A DNA stretch of 64,000 nucleotides from the NCBI RefSeq assembly GCF_021391495.1, contig NZ_CP090063.1, forward strand, positions 6,014,001 through 6,078,000, in the 5' to 3' direction. Origin of the DNA: Amycolatopsis acidiphila (lineage in GTDB: Bacteria > Actinomycetota > Actinomycetes > Mycobacteriales > Pseudonocardiaceae). The notes beneath the pieces were generated by a model. It saw only the letters and a program-made list of their open reading frames with translations, was not told the origin of the DNA and searched no databases. Below are positions 1-7,446 of the stretch, piece by piece. Each line of letters starts with the position of its first letter. The stretch's first letter is position 1. The position numbers were made by a program, and so were the translations under genes.

Positions 1-410
1 AAGGTGTAGTCGGTCGCGGCGAGGTCGTTGTCGATCGTCTTCGGCACCCCGACCACGCCGATGCCCTCGTCGGTGAGCTTCTTGGCCACGCCGAGCGTGT
101 CCTCGCCACCGATCGCGATCAGCGCGTCGATCTTCTGCTCGGCCAGCGTCGCCCTGATCTTGTCGACGCCGCCGTCCTCCTTGTACGGGTTGGTGCGCGA
201 CGAGCCGAGGATCGTGCCACCGCGGGTGAGGATCTCCTCGACGTCGGACAGGCCGAGCGGCCTGCTGTCCCCGGTCATCGGGCCGCGCCAGCCGCTGCGG
301 AAGCCGACGACGTCCCAGTCGTGGACCTCGATCCCCTTGCGGACCACGGCCCGGATCACCGCGTTCAGCCCGGGGCAGTCGCCGCCACCGGTCAGCACCC
401 CCACTCGCAT
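1..410 (-). CDS. pfp: 6-phosphofructokinase, PPi-type active site (3' end cut by window)
   Basis: N-terminal 136 residues of a phosphofructokinase; the rest lies left of position 1. It starts MRVGVLTGGGDCPG, the phosphate-binding loop of the family. Where the E. coli ATP enzyme has GGDGS, this protein reads GGEDT (around residue 108), and where it has PGTIDND this one reads PKTIDND (around 126-132). From family knowledge, Asp at the E. coli 104 position and Lys at 124 mark pyrophosphate-dependent or group III enzymes, as described in Amycolatopsis methanolica. The enzyme would phosphorylate fructose 6-phosphate in cytoplasmic glycolysis. It is divergent from the aroF leader, with about 110 bases of shared promoter region. 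The phosphofructokinase call is sure; the PPi assignment is inferred. Confidence 0.9.
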   Translation of the reverse strand, partial: MRVGVLTGGGDCPGLNAVIRAVVRKGIEVHDWDVVGFRSGWRGPMTGDSRPLGLSDVEEILTRGGTILGSSRTNPYKEDGGVDKIRATLAEQKIDALIAIGGEDTLGVAKKLTDEGIGVVGVPKTIDNDLAATDYT

Positions 411-507
411 GAGGAATCAGCCCTTTCGAAAGTTGTTGTGCGTCACACTTCTCAGCGCCAGCGTAGCCGTGACGGGCCTTGATCGGTCAAGCGGCCGGAG
501 CCTTTGG

Positions 508-513
508 TAGGGT
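508..513 (+). promoter_or_regulatory. Putative -10 box of the leaderless aroF leader transcript
   Basis: TAGGGT fits the actinobacterial TAnnnT -10 pattern. It ends seven bases before the GTG at 521, so transcription would start at or next to that GTG, giving a leaderless mRNA. Upstream, TTGATCGGTCAA (479-490) forms a small inverted repeat where a -35 or an operator could lie. Inferred from spacing only. Confidence 0.45.
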
Positions 514-520
514 CGCGTCC

Positions 521-589
521 GTGCAGCGGTATTTCTGGTTTAGCGGGCCGGCCCTGGGTGGGCCAGCCGGCGAGATCGCCGCGCGCTGA
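521..589 (+). CDS. aroF leader peptide (ribosome-mediated attenuation)
   Basis: A 22-codon frame, GTG to TGA, reading MQRYFWFSGPALGGPAGEIAAR. Tyr-Phe-Trp-Phe at codons 4-7 puts codons for all three aromatic amino acids in one run, directly in front of the gene for the first enzyme of aromatic biosynthesis. This is the signature of a ribosome-mediated attenuator: stalling when charged aromatic tRNAs are scarce would change folding of the downstream RNA. Leader-peptide control of a DAHP synthase gene is known in Corynebacterium glutamicum (aroR). No Shine-Dalgarno is present, and a TAGGGT box ends seven bases upstream, so it is probably leaderless. A strong hairpin follows five bases after the stop. 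Function is inferred from composition and position. Confidence 0.75.
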   Translation: MQRYFWFSGPALGGPAGEIAAR

Positions 590-593
590 ACTT

Positions 594-629
594 CCACCCT
601 CGAGCCGGAACCAAGACCGGCTCGGGTGG
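594..629 (+). promoter_or_regulatory. Attenuator hairpin between leader peptide and aroF
   Basis: CGAGCCGG (601-608) and CCGGCTCG (617-624) form a perfect 8-bp stem around loop AACCAAGA. CCACC (594-598) and GGTGG (625-629) extend it to 13 bp across a 2-base bulge. It begins 4-5 bases after the leader stop codon. No T-run follows, so it is not a classic intrinsic terminator; it may pause polymerase, assist Rho, or control access to the aroF start about 40 bases downstream. Confidence 0.5.
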
Positions 630-668
630 CAGCACGACGGGCCGGTCGGACAAGGACCTGAACCCCTC

Positions 669-1754
669 ATGCAGATCGCCGCAGGCCCCGCGCAGCCACT
701 GGAGTCCCTGGACAACCAGCGCACCGTGGGCATCAGTCCGCTGCTCTCCCCCGCCCTGCTCCGCCAGGAGCATCCGATGGACGCCGCCGTCGCCAAGACC
801 GTCGCGGACGGGCGTGCCGCGGGCGTCGACATCCTCGACGGCACCGACGACCGGTTGCTCGTCGTCGTCGGCCCGTGCTCGGTGCACGACCCGGAGGCGG
901 CCGTCGACTACGCGATCCGGCTCGCCGAGAAGGCCGACGCGTTGCGTGACCGGCTGCACGTGGTCATGCGCGTGTACTTCGAGAAACCACGCACGACGCT
1001 GGGCTGGAAGGGGCTCATCAACGACCCCGCGCTGGACGGTTCGTACGCCGTCAACCAGGGCCTGCGGATGGCGCGCAAGCTGCTGCTGGACATCTCCGCC
1101 CTCGGACTGCCCGTGGGATGCGAGTTCCTGGACCCGATCACGCCGCAGTTCATCGCGGACACGGTCAGCTGGGGCTCGATCGGCGCGCGGACCGCGGCGA
1201 GCCAGGTACACCGGCAGCTGTGCAGCGCGCTGTCCATGCCGGTCGGGATCAAGAACTCGACCGAGGGCGACGTGCAGGTGGCCGTCGACGCGACCCGGGC
1301 CGCGGCGGCGAGCCACGTGTTCCCGGGCATCAACGCGGACGGGCTGGCCGCGTTGATCACCACGGCGGGCAACCCGGACTGCCACGTGATCCTGCGTGGC
1401 CACACGGGCGGGCCGAACTACGACGAGGAGACGGTGCGCGACACCCTCGCGCGGCTGCGCACGAGCGGGCTGCCCGAGCGCGTGATCATCGACGCCTCGC
1501 ACGGCAACAGCGGCAAGGACCACGTGCGCCAGGGGGTCGTGGTCGAGGAGCTGGCGGACCGCATCGGCCGCGGGGAGCGGGGCATCGTCGGGGTGATGCT
1601 GGAGAGCTTCCTCGAGGCCGGGCGGCAGGAGCTGGTGCTGGGCCGGGCCGCGGAGCTGACCTACGGCCGGTCGATCACCGACGCGTGCCTGGACTGGCCG
1701 ACGACGGCGGGACTGCTGGACCGGCTGGCGCAGGCGGTGGGCCGCCGGGGCTGA
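669..1754 (+). CDS. aroF: 3-deoxy-7-phosphoheptulonate synthase, type I (DAHP synthase)
   Basis: 361 residues, a normal length for the type I (AroF/G/H) family. It condenses phosphoenolpyruvate and erythrose 4-phosphate, the first committed step of the shikimate pathway in the cytoplasm. Visible motifs: GPCSVHD at 68-74 (metal and PEP region), KPRTTLGWKG near 102-111, the IGARTA stretch near 175-180, GIKNSTEG near 195, and DASHGNSGKDH near 275-285 with the metal-binding His. The ATG at 669 was chosen because the family N-terminus (LESLDNQRTVGISPLLSP) begins just after it and the leader peptide occupies the upstream space; AAGGAC lies about ten bases before it. Regulation is probably by aromatic amino acid attenuation through 521-629 and by feedback inhibition. 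Confidence 0.95.
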   Translation: MQIAAGPAQPLESLDNQRTVGISPLLSPALLRQEHPMDAAVAKTVADGRAAGVDILDGTDDRLLVVVGPCSVHDPEAAVDYAIRLAEKADALRDRLHVVMRVYFEKPRTTLGWKGLINDPALDGSYAVNQGLRMARKLLLDISALGLPVGCEFLDPITPQFIADTVSWGSIGARTAASQVHRQLCSALSMPVGIKNSTEGDVQVAVDATRAAAASHVFPGINADGLAALITTAGNPDCHVILRGHTGGPNYDEETVRDTLARLRTSGLPERVIIDASHGNSGKDHVRQGVVVEELADRIGRGERGIVGVMLESFLEAGRQELVLGRAAELTYGRSITDACLDWPTTAGLLDRLAQAVGRRG

Positions 1755-1756
1755 CT

Positions 1757-1805
1757 GCCGGGGCGCCTGCCCGCCGCGCCGGCGGTGGTGGGCAGGCGCC
1801 CCGGC
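1757..1805. terminator. Bidirectional terminator between aroF and the exoribonuclease gene
   Basis: A 16-bp GC-rich inverted repeat: GCCGGGGCGCCTGCCC (1757-1772) and GGGCAGGCGCCCCGGC (1790-1805). It sits between two convergent genes ending at 1754 and 1815. The loop holds a second small inverted repeat (CCGCCG/CGGCGG). There is no clear T-run, which is common in high-GC actinobacteria. Confidence 0.7.
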
Positions 1806-1814
1806 GGGGCGGAC

Positions 1815-2303
1815 TCACCGCCGGGCGCGGAGGGACTCGATCACGCGCCAGCGCTCCAGGTTGTGCCGGGCGTCGGCGAGGGCGTCGTGGGCGTCGGTGG
1901 GCGGGGCGGGCAGCTTGGGCTTGCCGACGTCCTCCCACCGCTGCCGCAGGTCACGCGTGAACCGCGGCAGCTGCCTCGGCAGCGCGGGCATCGGACCCCA
2001 CAGCTGCGCCAGCGCGACGTGGTCGTAAGCCGCGTACCAGGCCCACAGCTCGATCCCGCCCGGCGGCTTGCCGAGGAACTCCAGCAGGTCCGCGCGGATC
2101 CGCTCCCGGCTGCGCCACGCCGGATCGGCCGGCGAGGGCAGCTTCGGCAGCACGTTCTCGCGCACCCACGGCCCCGCCTTGCCCGGGTCGAAGTCCGTCG
2201 AAACCGCGTAGAACTCCCGGCCCCGCTCGTCCACGACACCGATCGACACCAGATCGATCGTCACGCCGTCCTCGATGAACTCGGTGTCGTAGAAGAATCG
2301 CAC
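1815..2303 (-). CDS. DEDDh 3'-5' exoribonuclease (Rv2179c-like)
   Basis: 162 residues. The N-terminus MRFFYDTEF carries the first DEDD motif (Asp6, Glu8); YDHVAL has Asp94; HDALADARHN has His139 and Asp144, spaced as in the DEDDh subclass. This matches the small actinobacterial exoribonuclease family of Mycobacterium tuberculosis Rv2179c (RNase AS), a two-metal exonuclease acting on RNA 3' ends, with a preference for poly(A) in that homologue. The start is the only ATG that keeps the first motif. It is convergent with aroF and 20 bases downstream of the acyltransferase gene on the same strand, so the two may be co-transcribed. Substrate preference here is by family only. Confidence 0.9.
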   Translation of the reverse strand: MRFFYDTEFIEDGVTIDLVSIGVVDERGREFYAVSTDFDPGKAGPWVRENVLPKLPSPADPAWRSRERIRADLLEFLGKPPGGIELWAWYAAYDHVALAQLWGPMPALPRQLPRFTRDLRQRWEDVGKPKLPAPPTDAHDALADARHNLERWRVIESLRARR

Positions 2304-2323
2304 CGCAGCACCCTAGGCGGCGC

Positions 2324-3082
2324 TCAGCCGGCCTTCGTCTCCGGTACCCGGTCGGTCTCGCGCGCCGACTGGGCGGGCACGGCCGGGCGCACGCCCGCGG
2401 CCTCGGCCGTCATCAGCTCCTTCGCCCGCGCCGCGTAGATGTCCACGTACTCCTGGCCCGACAGCTCCATCAGCGCGTACATGATCTCGTCGGTGATCGA
2501 CCGCTCCACGAACCGGTCGCCCTGCAGGCCCTCGTACCGCGAGAAGTCCAGCGGCTCGCCGAAGCGGATCTCCAGCCGCCGCGGCCGCCACATCTTCGAG
2601 CCGATCGGGTTGACCTTGTCGGTGCCGATCATCGCCACCGGGACCACCGGCACCCCGGCCTCCAGCGCGATGCGCGCGACGCCGGTCTTGCCCTTGTGCA
2701 GCCGCCCGTCGGGCGAGCGGGTGCCCTCGGGGTAGATGCCCAGCAGATGGCCTTCGCGCAGCAGCCGGATGGCGGTGTCCAGCGCGGCCTGCGCGGCGCT
2801 GCCGCCGGACCGGTCGATCGGGATCTGGCCGATCCCGGTGAAGAACCACTTCTTCAGCCGGCCCTTGACACCCTTCTCGGTGAAGTACTCCGACTTCGCC
2901 GGAAACGTCACCCGCCGGCGCACGCGCAGCGGCATGAAGAACGAGTCGGCGACCGCCAGGTGGTTGCTGGCGAGGATCGCGCCGCCGGTGGCGGGCACGT
3001 TCTGTGCGCCGGTGACCTTGGTCGGCCACAGCGTCTTGAGCAACGGGCCGAGCAGCACCCATTTGAGCAATCGGTACAGCAC
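2324..3082 (-). CDS. plsC: 1-acyl-glycerol-3-phosphate acyltransferase (PlsC family)
   Basis: 252 residues from a GTG at 3082 preceded by GGAGGGG about nine bases upstream; a longer open frame exists but has no such site. The catalytic NHxxxxD box reads NHLAVAD (His41, Asp46) and the glycerolipid-binding EGTR box is at 119-122. A hydrophobic N-terminal segment (residues 2-18) suggests membrane association. The enzyme would transfer an acyl group from acyl-CoA to lysophosphatidic acid or a related acceptor in membrane lipid synthesis. It lies just upstream of the exoribonuclease gene and divergent from the hydrolase at 3263. The exact acceptor cannot be told from sequence. Confidence 0.9.
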   Translation of the reverse strand: MLYRLLKWVLLGPLLKTLWPTKVTGAQNVPATGGAILASNHLAVADSFFMPLRVRRRVTFPAKSEYFTEKGVKGRLKKWFFTGIGQIPIDRSGGSAAQAALDTAIRLLREGHLLGIYPEGTRSPDGRLHKGKTGVARIALEAGVPVVPVAMIGTDKVNPIGSKMWRPRRLEIRFGEPLDFSRYEGLQGDRFVERSITDEIMYALMELSGQEYVDIYAARAKELMTAEAAGVRPAVPAQSARETDRVPETKAG

Positions 3083-3262
3083 AGCGATCCGCCCCTCCAA
3101 CCCGCCCGACCAGCCTGCCTGACAGGGTACGAACAGTGACCGCCCGAGCACAACGTCCCTCCTGCCGGGTGCGCGCGATCTCACAGGCCCGCCGGGCATG
3201 TCCTGATCCCCGCGCGCGTGCGACGATGGGTCGGGTCAGGTCGAAGAGAAGGGGCGGCCGAG

Positions 3263-4018
3263 ATGCCCGTACTCGCCGGGGCGGAACCGTTCTCGCACAC
3301 CGGATCGGTCGAAGCCGGGGTGCTGCTCTGCCATGGCTTCACCAGCACGCCGCAGAGCATGCGGCCGTGGGGCGAGTACCTGGCCGAGCGCGACTTCACC
3401 GTCCGCTGCCCCCGGCTGCCCGGCCACGGCACCACCTGGCCGGAGCTCAACCGCACGAGCTGGCCCGATTGGTACGGCTGCGTCCGCACCGAGCTGCTCG
3501 CGCTGCGGGAGAAGTGCGAATCGGTTTTCGTGTTCGGCCTGTCCATGGGCGGCACGCTCGCGCTGCGGCTGGCACAGGACTTCGGCGAGCAGATCGCGGG
3601 CCTGGTGCTGGTCAACCCGTCGGTGACGACGCTGCGGCGGGACGCGAAGCTGCTGCCCCTGCTCGCGCGGGTGCTGCCATCGGTGCCCGCGATCGCGAAC
3701 GACATCGCCAAGCCCGGCTCGACCGAGCTGGCCTACCCGCGCACCCCCGTGCGGGCGACCGCGAGCCTGGCGCAGCTGTGGCGCCTGGTGCGCGCCGACC
3801 TGGCGAAGGTGACCCAGCCGCTGCTGCTGTTCCGGTCCCGGACCGACCACGTGGTGGAACCCGTCAACGCCCGGCTCGTCCTTGCAGGTGTGCGCAGCGA
3901 AAACGTCACCGAGGTGGTGCTGGAGAACAGCTTCCACGTGGCTACGCTCGACCATGACGCTCCGCTGATCTTCGAGCGCAGCGTGCAGTTCGCACAGGAG
4001 CAGGTGGGATCCCGATGA
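3263..4018 (+). CDS. Alpha/beta hydrolase (carboxylesterase / monoacylglycerol lipase type)
   Basis: 251 residues. Lid-less alpha/beta hydrolase with LLCHGFTSTP (21-30) as oxyanion region, GLSMGG with nucleophile Ser94, Asp195 in FRSRTDHVVEP and His225 in NSFHVATLD, a complete catalytic triad. This arrangement resembles thermophilic carboxylesterase Est30 and bacterial monoacylglycerol lipases. GAAGGGG lies upstream of the chosen ATG. It heads a run of + genes (hydrolase, membrane protein, GCS2-type ligase, glycerate kinase) and overlaps the next gene by 4 bases (ATGA). Role near an acyltransferase gene could be lipid turnover, but the substrate is unknown. Confidence 0.85.
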   Translation: MPVLAGAEPFSHTGSVEAGVLLCHGFTSTPQSMRPWGEYLAERDFTVRCPRLPGHGTTWPELNRTSWPDWYGCVRTELLALREKCESVFVFGLSMGGTLALRLAQDFGEQIAGLVLVNPSVTTLRRDAKLLPLLARVLPSVPAIANDIAKPGSTELAYPRTPVRATASLAQLWRLVRADLAKVTQPLLLFRSRTDHVVEPVNARLVLAGVRSENVTEVVLENSFHVATLDHDAPLIFERSVQFAQEQVGSR

Positions 4019-4485
4019 GCTCGCACGGCACCGACCCGGAGGACGTGGACGCGACTTTCGCGGCCATCGTCGCCGACCTGCGCGCGGAGGGGGTCGGCGA
4101 GTTCGTCGACGAACCGGTGGAGCCCCAGCCCCGCCCCGAGAAGACACCGCCCGCCGAACCCGAGCAGCCCGAGCCGTCGTGGCGCGTCGGCGGTACGACG
4201 TGGGACGACACGGTGCTCGGGGACGATCCGGCCGACGACGAGGAGCACTACGTCCCGCCCGAGCCGCCGCCGCTGCCCCGCCCCGGCAAGGGCGCGTTCG
4301 TGGTGCTGCTGTTCTTCGTGGTGGGCCTGTTCCTGCTGATCGCGCCCGGCCTGATCGGGGTCACCCAGTCACTCGGCACCCCGCTGGGCATCCTCGCGCT
4401 CGCCACGGCGATCGCATTGCTGCTGTTGCGCGTCAAGCAGGGGCCGCCCGACGGGGCCGACCCCACGAACGGCGCGCAGGTCTGA
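4015..4485 (+). CDS. Conserved membrane protein with acidic-proline N-terminal tail
   Basis: 156 residues of unrecognised function. Residues 1-90 are acidic and proline-rich (PEQPEP, PPEPPPLPRP) and look disordered and cytoplasmic; two hydrophobic helices follow at about 94-118 and 122-140, then a short charged tail. The ATG overlaps the preceding stop as ATGA, so it is translationally coupled to the hydrolase; the next gene begins on the base after its stop codon. Tight coupling suggests these three genes form one transcript. No enzymatic motif is visible. Confidence 0.75.
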   Translation: MSSHGTDPEDVDATFAAIVADLRAEGVGEFVDEPVEPQPRPEKTPPAEPEQPEPSWRVGGTTWDDTVLGDDPADDEEHYVPPEPPPLPRPGKGAFVVLLFFVVGLFLLIAPGLIGVTQSLGTPLGILALATAIALLLLRVKQGPPDGADPTNGAQV

Positions 4486-5631
4486 ATGCGGATCGACTTC
4501 TCCCCGTCGCGACGTTCGACGGTGGGGGCGGAGTGGGAGCTCGCGCTGGTCGACCGCCGCAGCGGGGAGCTCTCGTCGGTGGCCGAGCGCATCCTGGAGG
4601 CGGTGCGCCCGGACGGCCGGGAGGAACACCCCAAGATCAAGCAGGAGCTGCTGCTCAACACCATCGAGGTCATCACGGGCGTGTGCGACACCGTCGGCGA
4701 GGTGGCCGCTGACCTGGCGGAGTCCCTCGAGACGGTGCACTCGGTGATCGACCCGCTGGGCGTCGAGCTGTTCTGTGCGGGGACGCATCCGTTCTCGCCG
4801 TGGTACCAGCAGAAGGTCACCGACAAGGCCCGCTACCAGAAGCTCATCGACCGGACCCAGTGGTGGGGACGGCAGATGCTGATCTACGGCGTCCACGTGC
4901 ACGTCGGGCTCGACTCGCGGGAGAAGGCGCTCCCGGTGCTGGACGCGCTGCTGAACTACGCACCGCACCTGCAGGCGCTCTCGGCGTCGTCGCCGTACTG
5001 GGGCGCGGAGGACACCGGCTACGCCTCGAACCGGGCGCTGATGTTCCAGCAGCTGCCGACGGCCGGGCTGCCCTTCCAGTTCCGCAAGTGGTCGGAGCTG
5101 GAGCACTACGTCGACGACATGTTCAAGACCGGCGTGATCGACCACTTCTCCGAGATCCGCTGGGACATCCGGCCGGCGCCGCACTTCGGCACGGTCGAGA
5201 TGCGGGTGTGCGACGGGCTGCCGACGCTGGAGGAGGTGTCCGCGATCGCGGCGCTGACCCAGTGCCTGGTGGACGACTTCAGCGAACGGCTCGACAACGG
5301 CGAGGAGCTGCCTTCGCTGCCGCCGTGGCACGTGCAGGAGAACAAGTGGCGCGCGGCGCGCTACGGCCTGGACGCGATCATCATCCTCAACTCGGGCGGG
5401 GACGAGCGGCTGGTCACCGAGGACATCTGGGACGTGCTCGACCGCCTGGAGCCGGTCGCCCGCCGGCTGCGCTGCGTGGACGAGCTGCGCGGGGTCGAGA
5501 CGATCCTGCGCCACGGCGCGAGCTACCAGCGGCAACGGGCCGTGGCACGCGAGCACAACGGCAGCCTGAAGGCCGTCGTCGCCTCGCTGATCGCCGAGAT
5601 GCGTGAGGGGATTCCGAAGAGTTCCGGTTAA
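4486..5631 (+). CDS. Carboxylate-amine ligase, glutamate-cysteine ligase family 2 (YbdK-like)
   Basis: 381 residues. GCS2-family signature: TVGAEWELALVD near the N-terminus (the metal-binding GxExE-type motif), NTIEVITG with conserved glutamate, VHVHVGLD with metal-binding His residues, ALSASSPYWGAEDTGYASNR, and RWDIRPAPHFGTVEMRVCD. The enzyme would form an amide bond between a carboxylate (classically glutamate) and an amine, using ATP. Actinomycetes usually make mycothiol rather than glutathione, so the true substrate is open. It is fused head to tail with the preceding gene without spacing and followed by glycerate kinase after nine bases. A second, divergent member of this family lies at 14.2-15.4 kb. 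Confidence 0.88.
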   Translation: MRIDFSPSRRSTVGAEWELALVDRRSGELSSVAERILEAVRPDGREEHPKIKQELLLNTIEVITGVCDTVGEVAADLAESLETVHSVIDPLGVELFCAGTHPFSPWYQQKVTDKARYQKLIDRTQWWGRQMLIYGVHVHVGLDSREKALPVLDALLNYAPHLQALSASSPYWGAEDTGYASNRALMFQQLPTAGLPFQFRKWSELEHYVDDMFKTGVIDHFSEIRWDIRPAPHFGTVEMRVCDGLPTLEEVSAIAALTQCLVDDFSERLDNGEELPSLPPWHVQENKWRAARYGLDAIIILNSGGDERLVTEDIWDVLDRLEPVARRLRCVDELRGVETILRHGASYQRQRAVAREHNGSLKAVVASLIAEMREGIPKSSG

Positions 5632-5640
5632 CCTGCTCGC

Positions 5641-6723
5641 ATGCCCAAGGTCGTCATCGCGCCGGACAAGTTCAAGGGAACCCTCCCCGCGAAGGAGGTC
5701 GCCGACGCGATCGCGGCGGGCCTGCGCCGCGCGGTGCCGGACGTCGAGACGCTGGAGTGCCCGATCGCCGACGGCGGGGACGGGACGGTCGCGGCCGCCG
5801 TCGCGGCCGGGTTCGAGTACGTCCCGGCGGAGGCCACCGGGCCCACCGGCGAGCGGGTGCGAACCGGCTACGCCCGCAGGGACGGCACGGCGGTGGTCGA
5901 GCTGGCGGCGGTGTCGGGGCTGACCATGATGCCGGAGCTCGCGCCGCTGACCTCGAACACGCTGGGCGTCGGCGAGCTGATCGCACACGCGCTCGACGGC
6001 GGGTGCACGAAGATCGTGCTGGGGCTCGGCGGCAGCGCGAGCACCGACGGCGGCGCCGGGCTCGTGCGGGGGCTGGGCGCGCGGCTGCTCGACGCCGAGG
6101 GCAACGAGATCCCCTTGGGCGGCAGGGCTTTGCTCGACCTCGCGAGCATCGACCTGACCGGCCTGCGCCGCGCGGAGATCGTGGTCGCCAGCGACGTGGA
6201 CAACCCGCTCCTCGGCGAGTACGGCGCCGCCGCGGTCTACGGCCCGCAGAAGGGTGCGACCCCGGCGGACGTCGCGCTGCTCGACAGCGCCTTGAAGCAC
6301 TTCGCGGACATCGTCGGCACCGAACTCGTCGACGCGCCGGGCGCCGGGGCCGCTGGTGGGACGGGGTTCGCCGCGCTGGCGGTCCTCGGCGCGACCTTCC
6401 GGCCCGGCATCGACGTGATCCTGGAGATGACCGGGTTCGCGGACAAGCTGCCCGGCGCGGACCTGGTGATCACCGGCGAGGGCTCGTTCGACGAGCAGAC
6501 GCTGCACGGCAAGGGCCCGGCGGGGATAGCCCAGCAGGCGCGCGGGATTCCGGTGGTCGCGATGGCCGGGCGGATCGCGCTGAGCCGGGAAACCCTCGTG
6601 GAGAACGGGTTCTCCGCGGGCTACGGGCTCACCGACATCGAGTCCGATGTGGAGCGTTGCATGACCGACACGGCGGTGTTGCTGGAGCAGCTGGCCGCGA
6701 AGGTCGCGGCCGACTGGCTCTAG
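5641..6723 (+). CDS. glxK: Glycerate kinase
   Basis: 360 residues, typical for the GlxK/GarK family. N-terminal VVIAPDKFKGTLPAKEVADAI and PIADGGDGT are family hallmarks; LGLGGSASTDGGAG is the conserved glycine-rich nucleotide region, and VITGEGSFDEQTLHGKGP lies near residue 285. It phosphorylates D-glycerate (to 2-phosphoglycerate in this family), feeding lower glycolysis. It follows the GCS2-type ligase by nine bases and is convergent with the MBL hydrolase, the stop codons overlapping (TAG on + at 6721-6723; TAG on - at 6720-6722). Start ATG has no competing upstream start. Confidence 0.93.
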   Translation: MPKVVIAPDKFKGTLPAKEVADAIAAGLRRAVPDVETLECPIADGGDGTVAAAVAAGFEYVPAEATGPTGERVRTGYARRDGTAVVELAAVSGLTMMPELAPLTSNTLGVGELIAHALDGGCTKIVLGLGGSASTDGGAGLVRGLGARLLDAEGNEIPLGGRALLDLASIDLTGLRRAEIVVASDVDNPLLGEYGAAAVYGPQKGATPADVALLDSALKHFADIVGTELVDAPGAGAAGGTGFAALAVLGATFRPGIDVILEMTGFADKLPGADLVITGEGSFDEQTLHGKGPAGIAQQARGIPVVAMAGRIALSRETLVENGFSAGYGLTDIESDVERCMTDTAVLLEQLAAKVAADWL

Positions 6724-7427
6724 GCGAACATGGTCTTCCACTCGTCCAGCGACTTCGGCCGGTAGACGAAGTTGTTCTCCCGCACGGAGGACAGCGGCGC
6801 CGAGGGTGCGGCGGAGTACTGGTGCCCCGGGAACACCACGGGGTCACCGGGAAGCTCGGCCAGCGCGCGCAGGCTGTGGTACATCGCCTCCGCGTCGCCG
6901 CCCGGGAAGTCGGTGCGGCCACAGCCTTCGAGGAACAGCGTGTCCCCCGCGACGAGCCGGTCGCCGAGCAGGAAGCACTGGCTGCCGGGCGTGTGGCCCG
7001 GGGTGTGCAGGAGCCGGACCGGGATCTCGCCGACGTGCACGACGTCGTCGTGGTCGTGACGGGTGAGGTCGGTCGCGGACAGGCCGGTGACGCGCTGCAC
7101 CCACTCGGCCTCGGCGCGGTTGACGTGCACCGGGACGGGCTCGCGGGCGAGCAGCTCCGCGAGCCCGGCGAGGGTGAAGCCCATCATGCTGCCGCCGACG
7201 TGGTCGGGGTGGTGGTGCGTGGCCAGCACCCCGGTCAGCCGCATGTCGTCCGCCGCGAGCACGTCGAGCAGGTCGCCAACCGCGTACGCCGGGTCGACCA
7301 GCACCGCCTCTCGCGTCTCGCGATCGCCGATCAGGTAGGCGAAGTTCACCATCTGGGTGGCGATCGGGTCGCCGACCGCGAAGTCGCGGCCGGACAGCAG
7401 CTGGCGGAAGTACAGGCGGTCGGACAT
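6720..7427 (-). CDS. MBL-fold metallo-hydrolase (glyoxalase II / persulfide dioxygenase type)
   Basis: 235 residues. The metal site reads THHHPDH (70-76), with further ligands in HTPGHTPGS (near 140), AGDTLF (near 159) and PGHQYS (near 200). The pattern is that of hydroxyacylglutathione hydrolase and ETHE1-like persulfide dioxygenases, thioester or sulfane-sulfur enzymes. GCGRTDFPGGD after the metal Asp is closer to the persulfide-dioxygenase side, though this cannot be settled by eye. It is convergent with glycerate kinase and 19 bases downstream of the DUF427 gene on the same strand, which may share its transcript. Confidence 0.85.
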   Translation of the reverse strand: MSDRLYFRQLLSGRDFAVGDPIATQMVNFAYLIGDRETREAVLVDPAYAVGDLLDVLAADDMRLTGVLATHHHPDHVGGSMMGFTLAGLAELLAREPVPVHVNRAEAEWVQRVTGLSATDLTRHDHDDVVHVGEIPVRLLHTPGHTPGSQCFLLGDRLVAGDTLFLEGCGRTDFPGGDAEAMYHSLRALAELPGDPVVFPGHQYSAAPSAPLSSVRENNFVYRPKSLDEWKTMFA

Positions 7428-7446
7428 GCTCCTGAGACTAGGACAC

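Noticed and set aside
540..1523. Long minus-strand reading frame overlapping aroF
   Set aside because: Low-complexity Arg/Val/Gly-rich translation mirroring the + strand gene; high-GC antisense frame without a homologous domain.
4369..6741. Very long minus-strand reading frame (790 codons) across the GCS2-type ligase and glycerate kinase genes
   Set aside because: Antisense artefact of GC-rich third codon positions; no domain, no ribosome site, and it opposes two well-supported genes.
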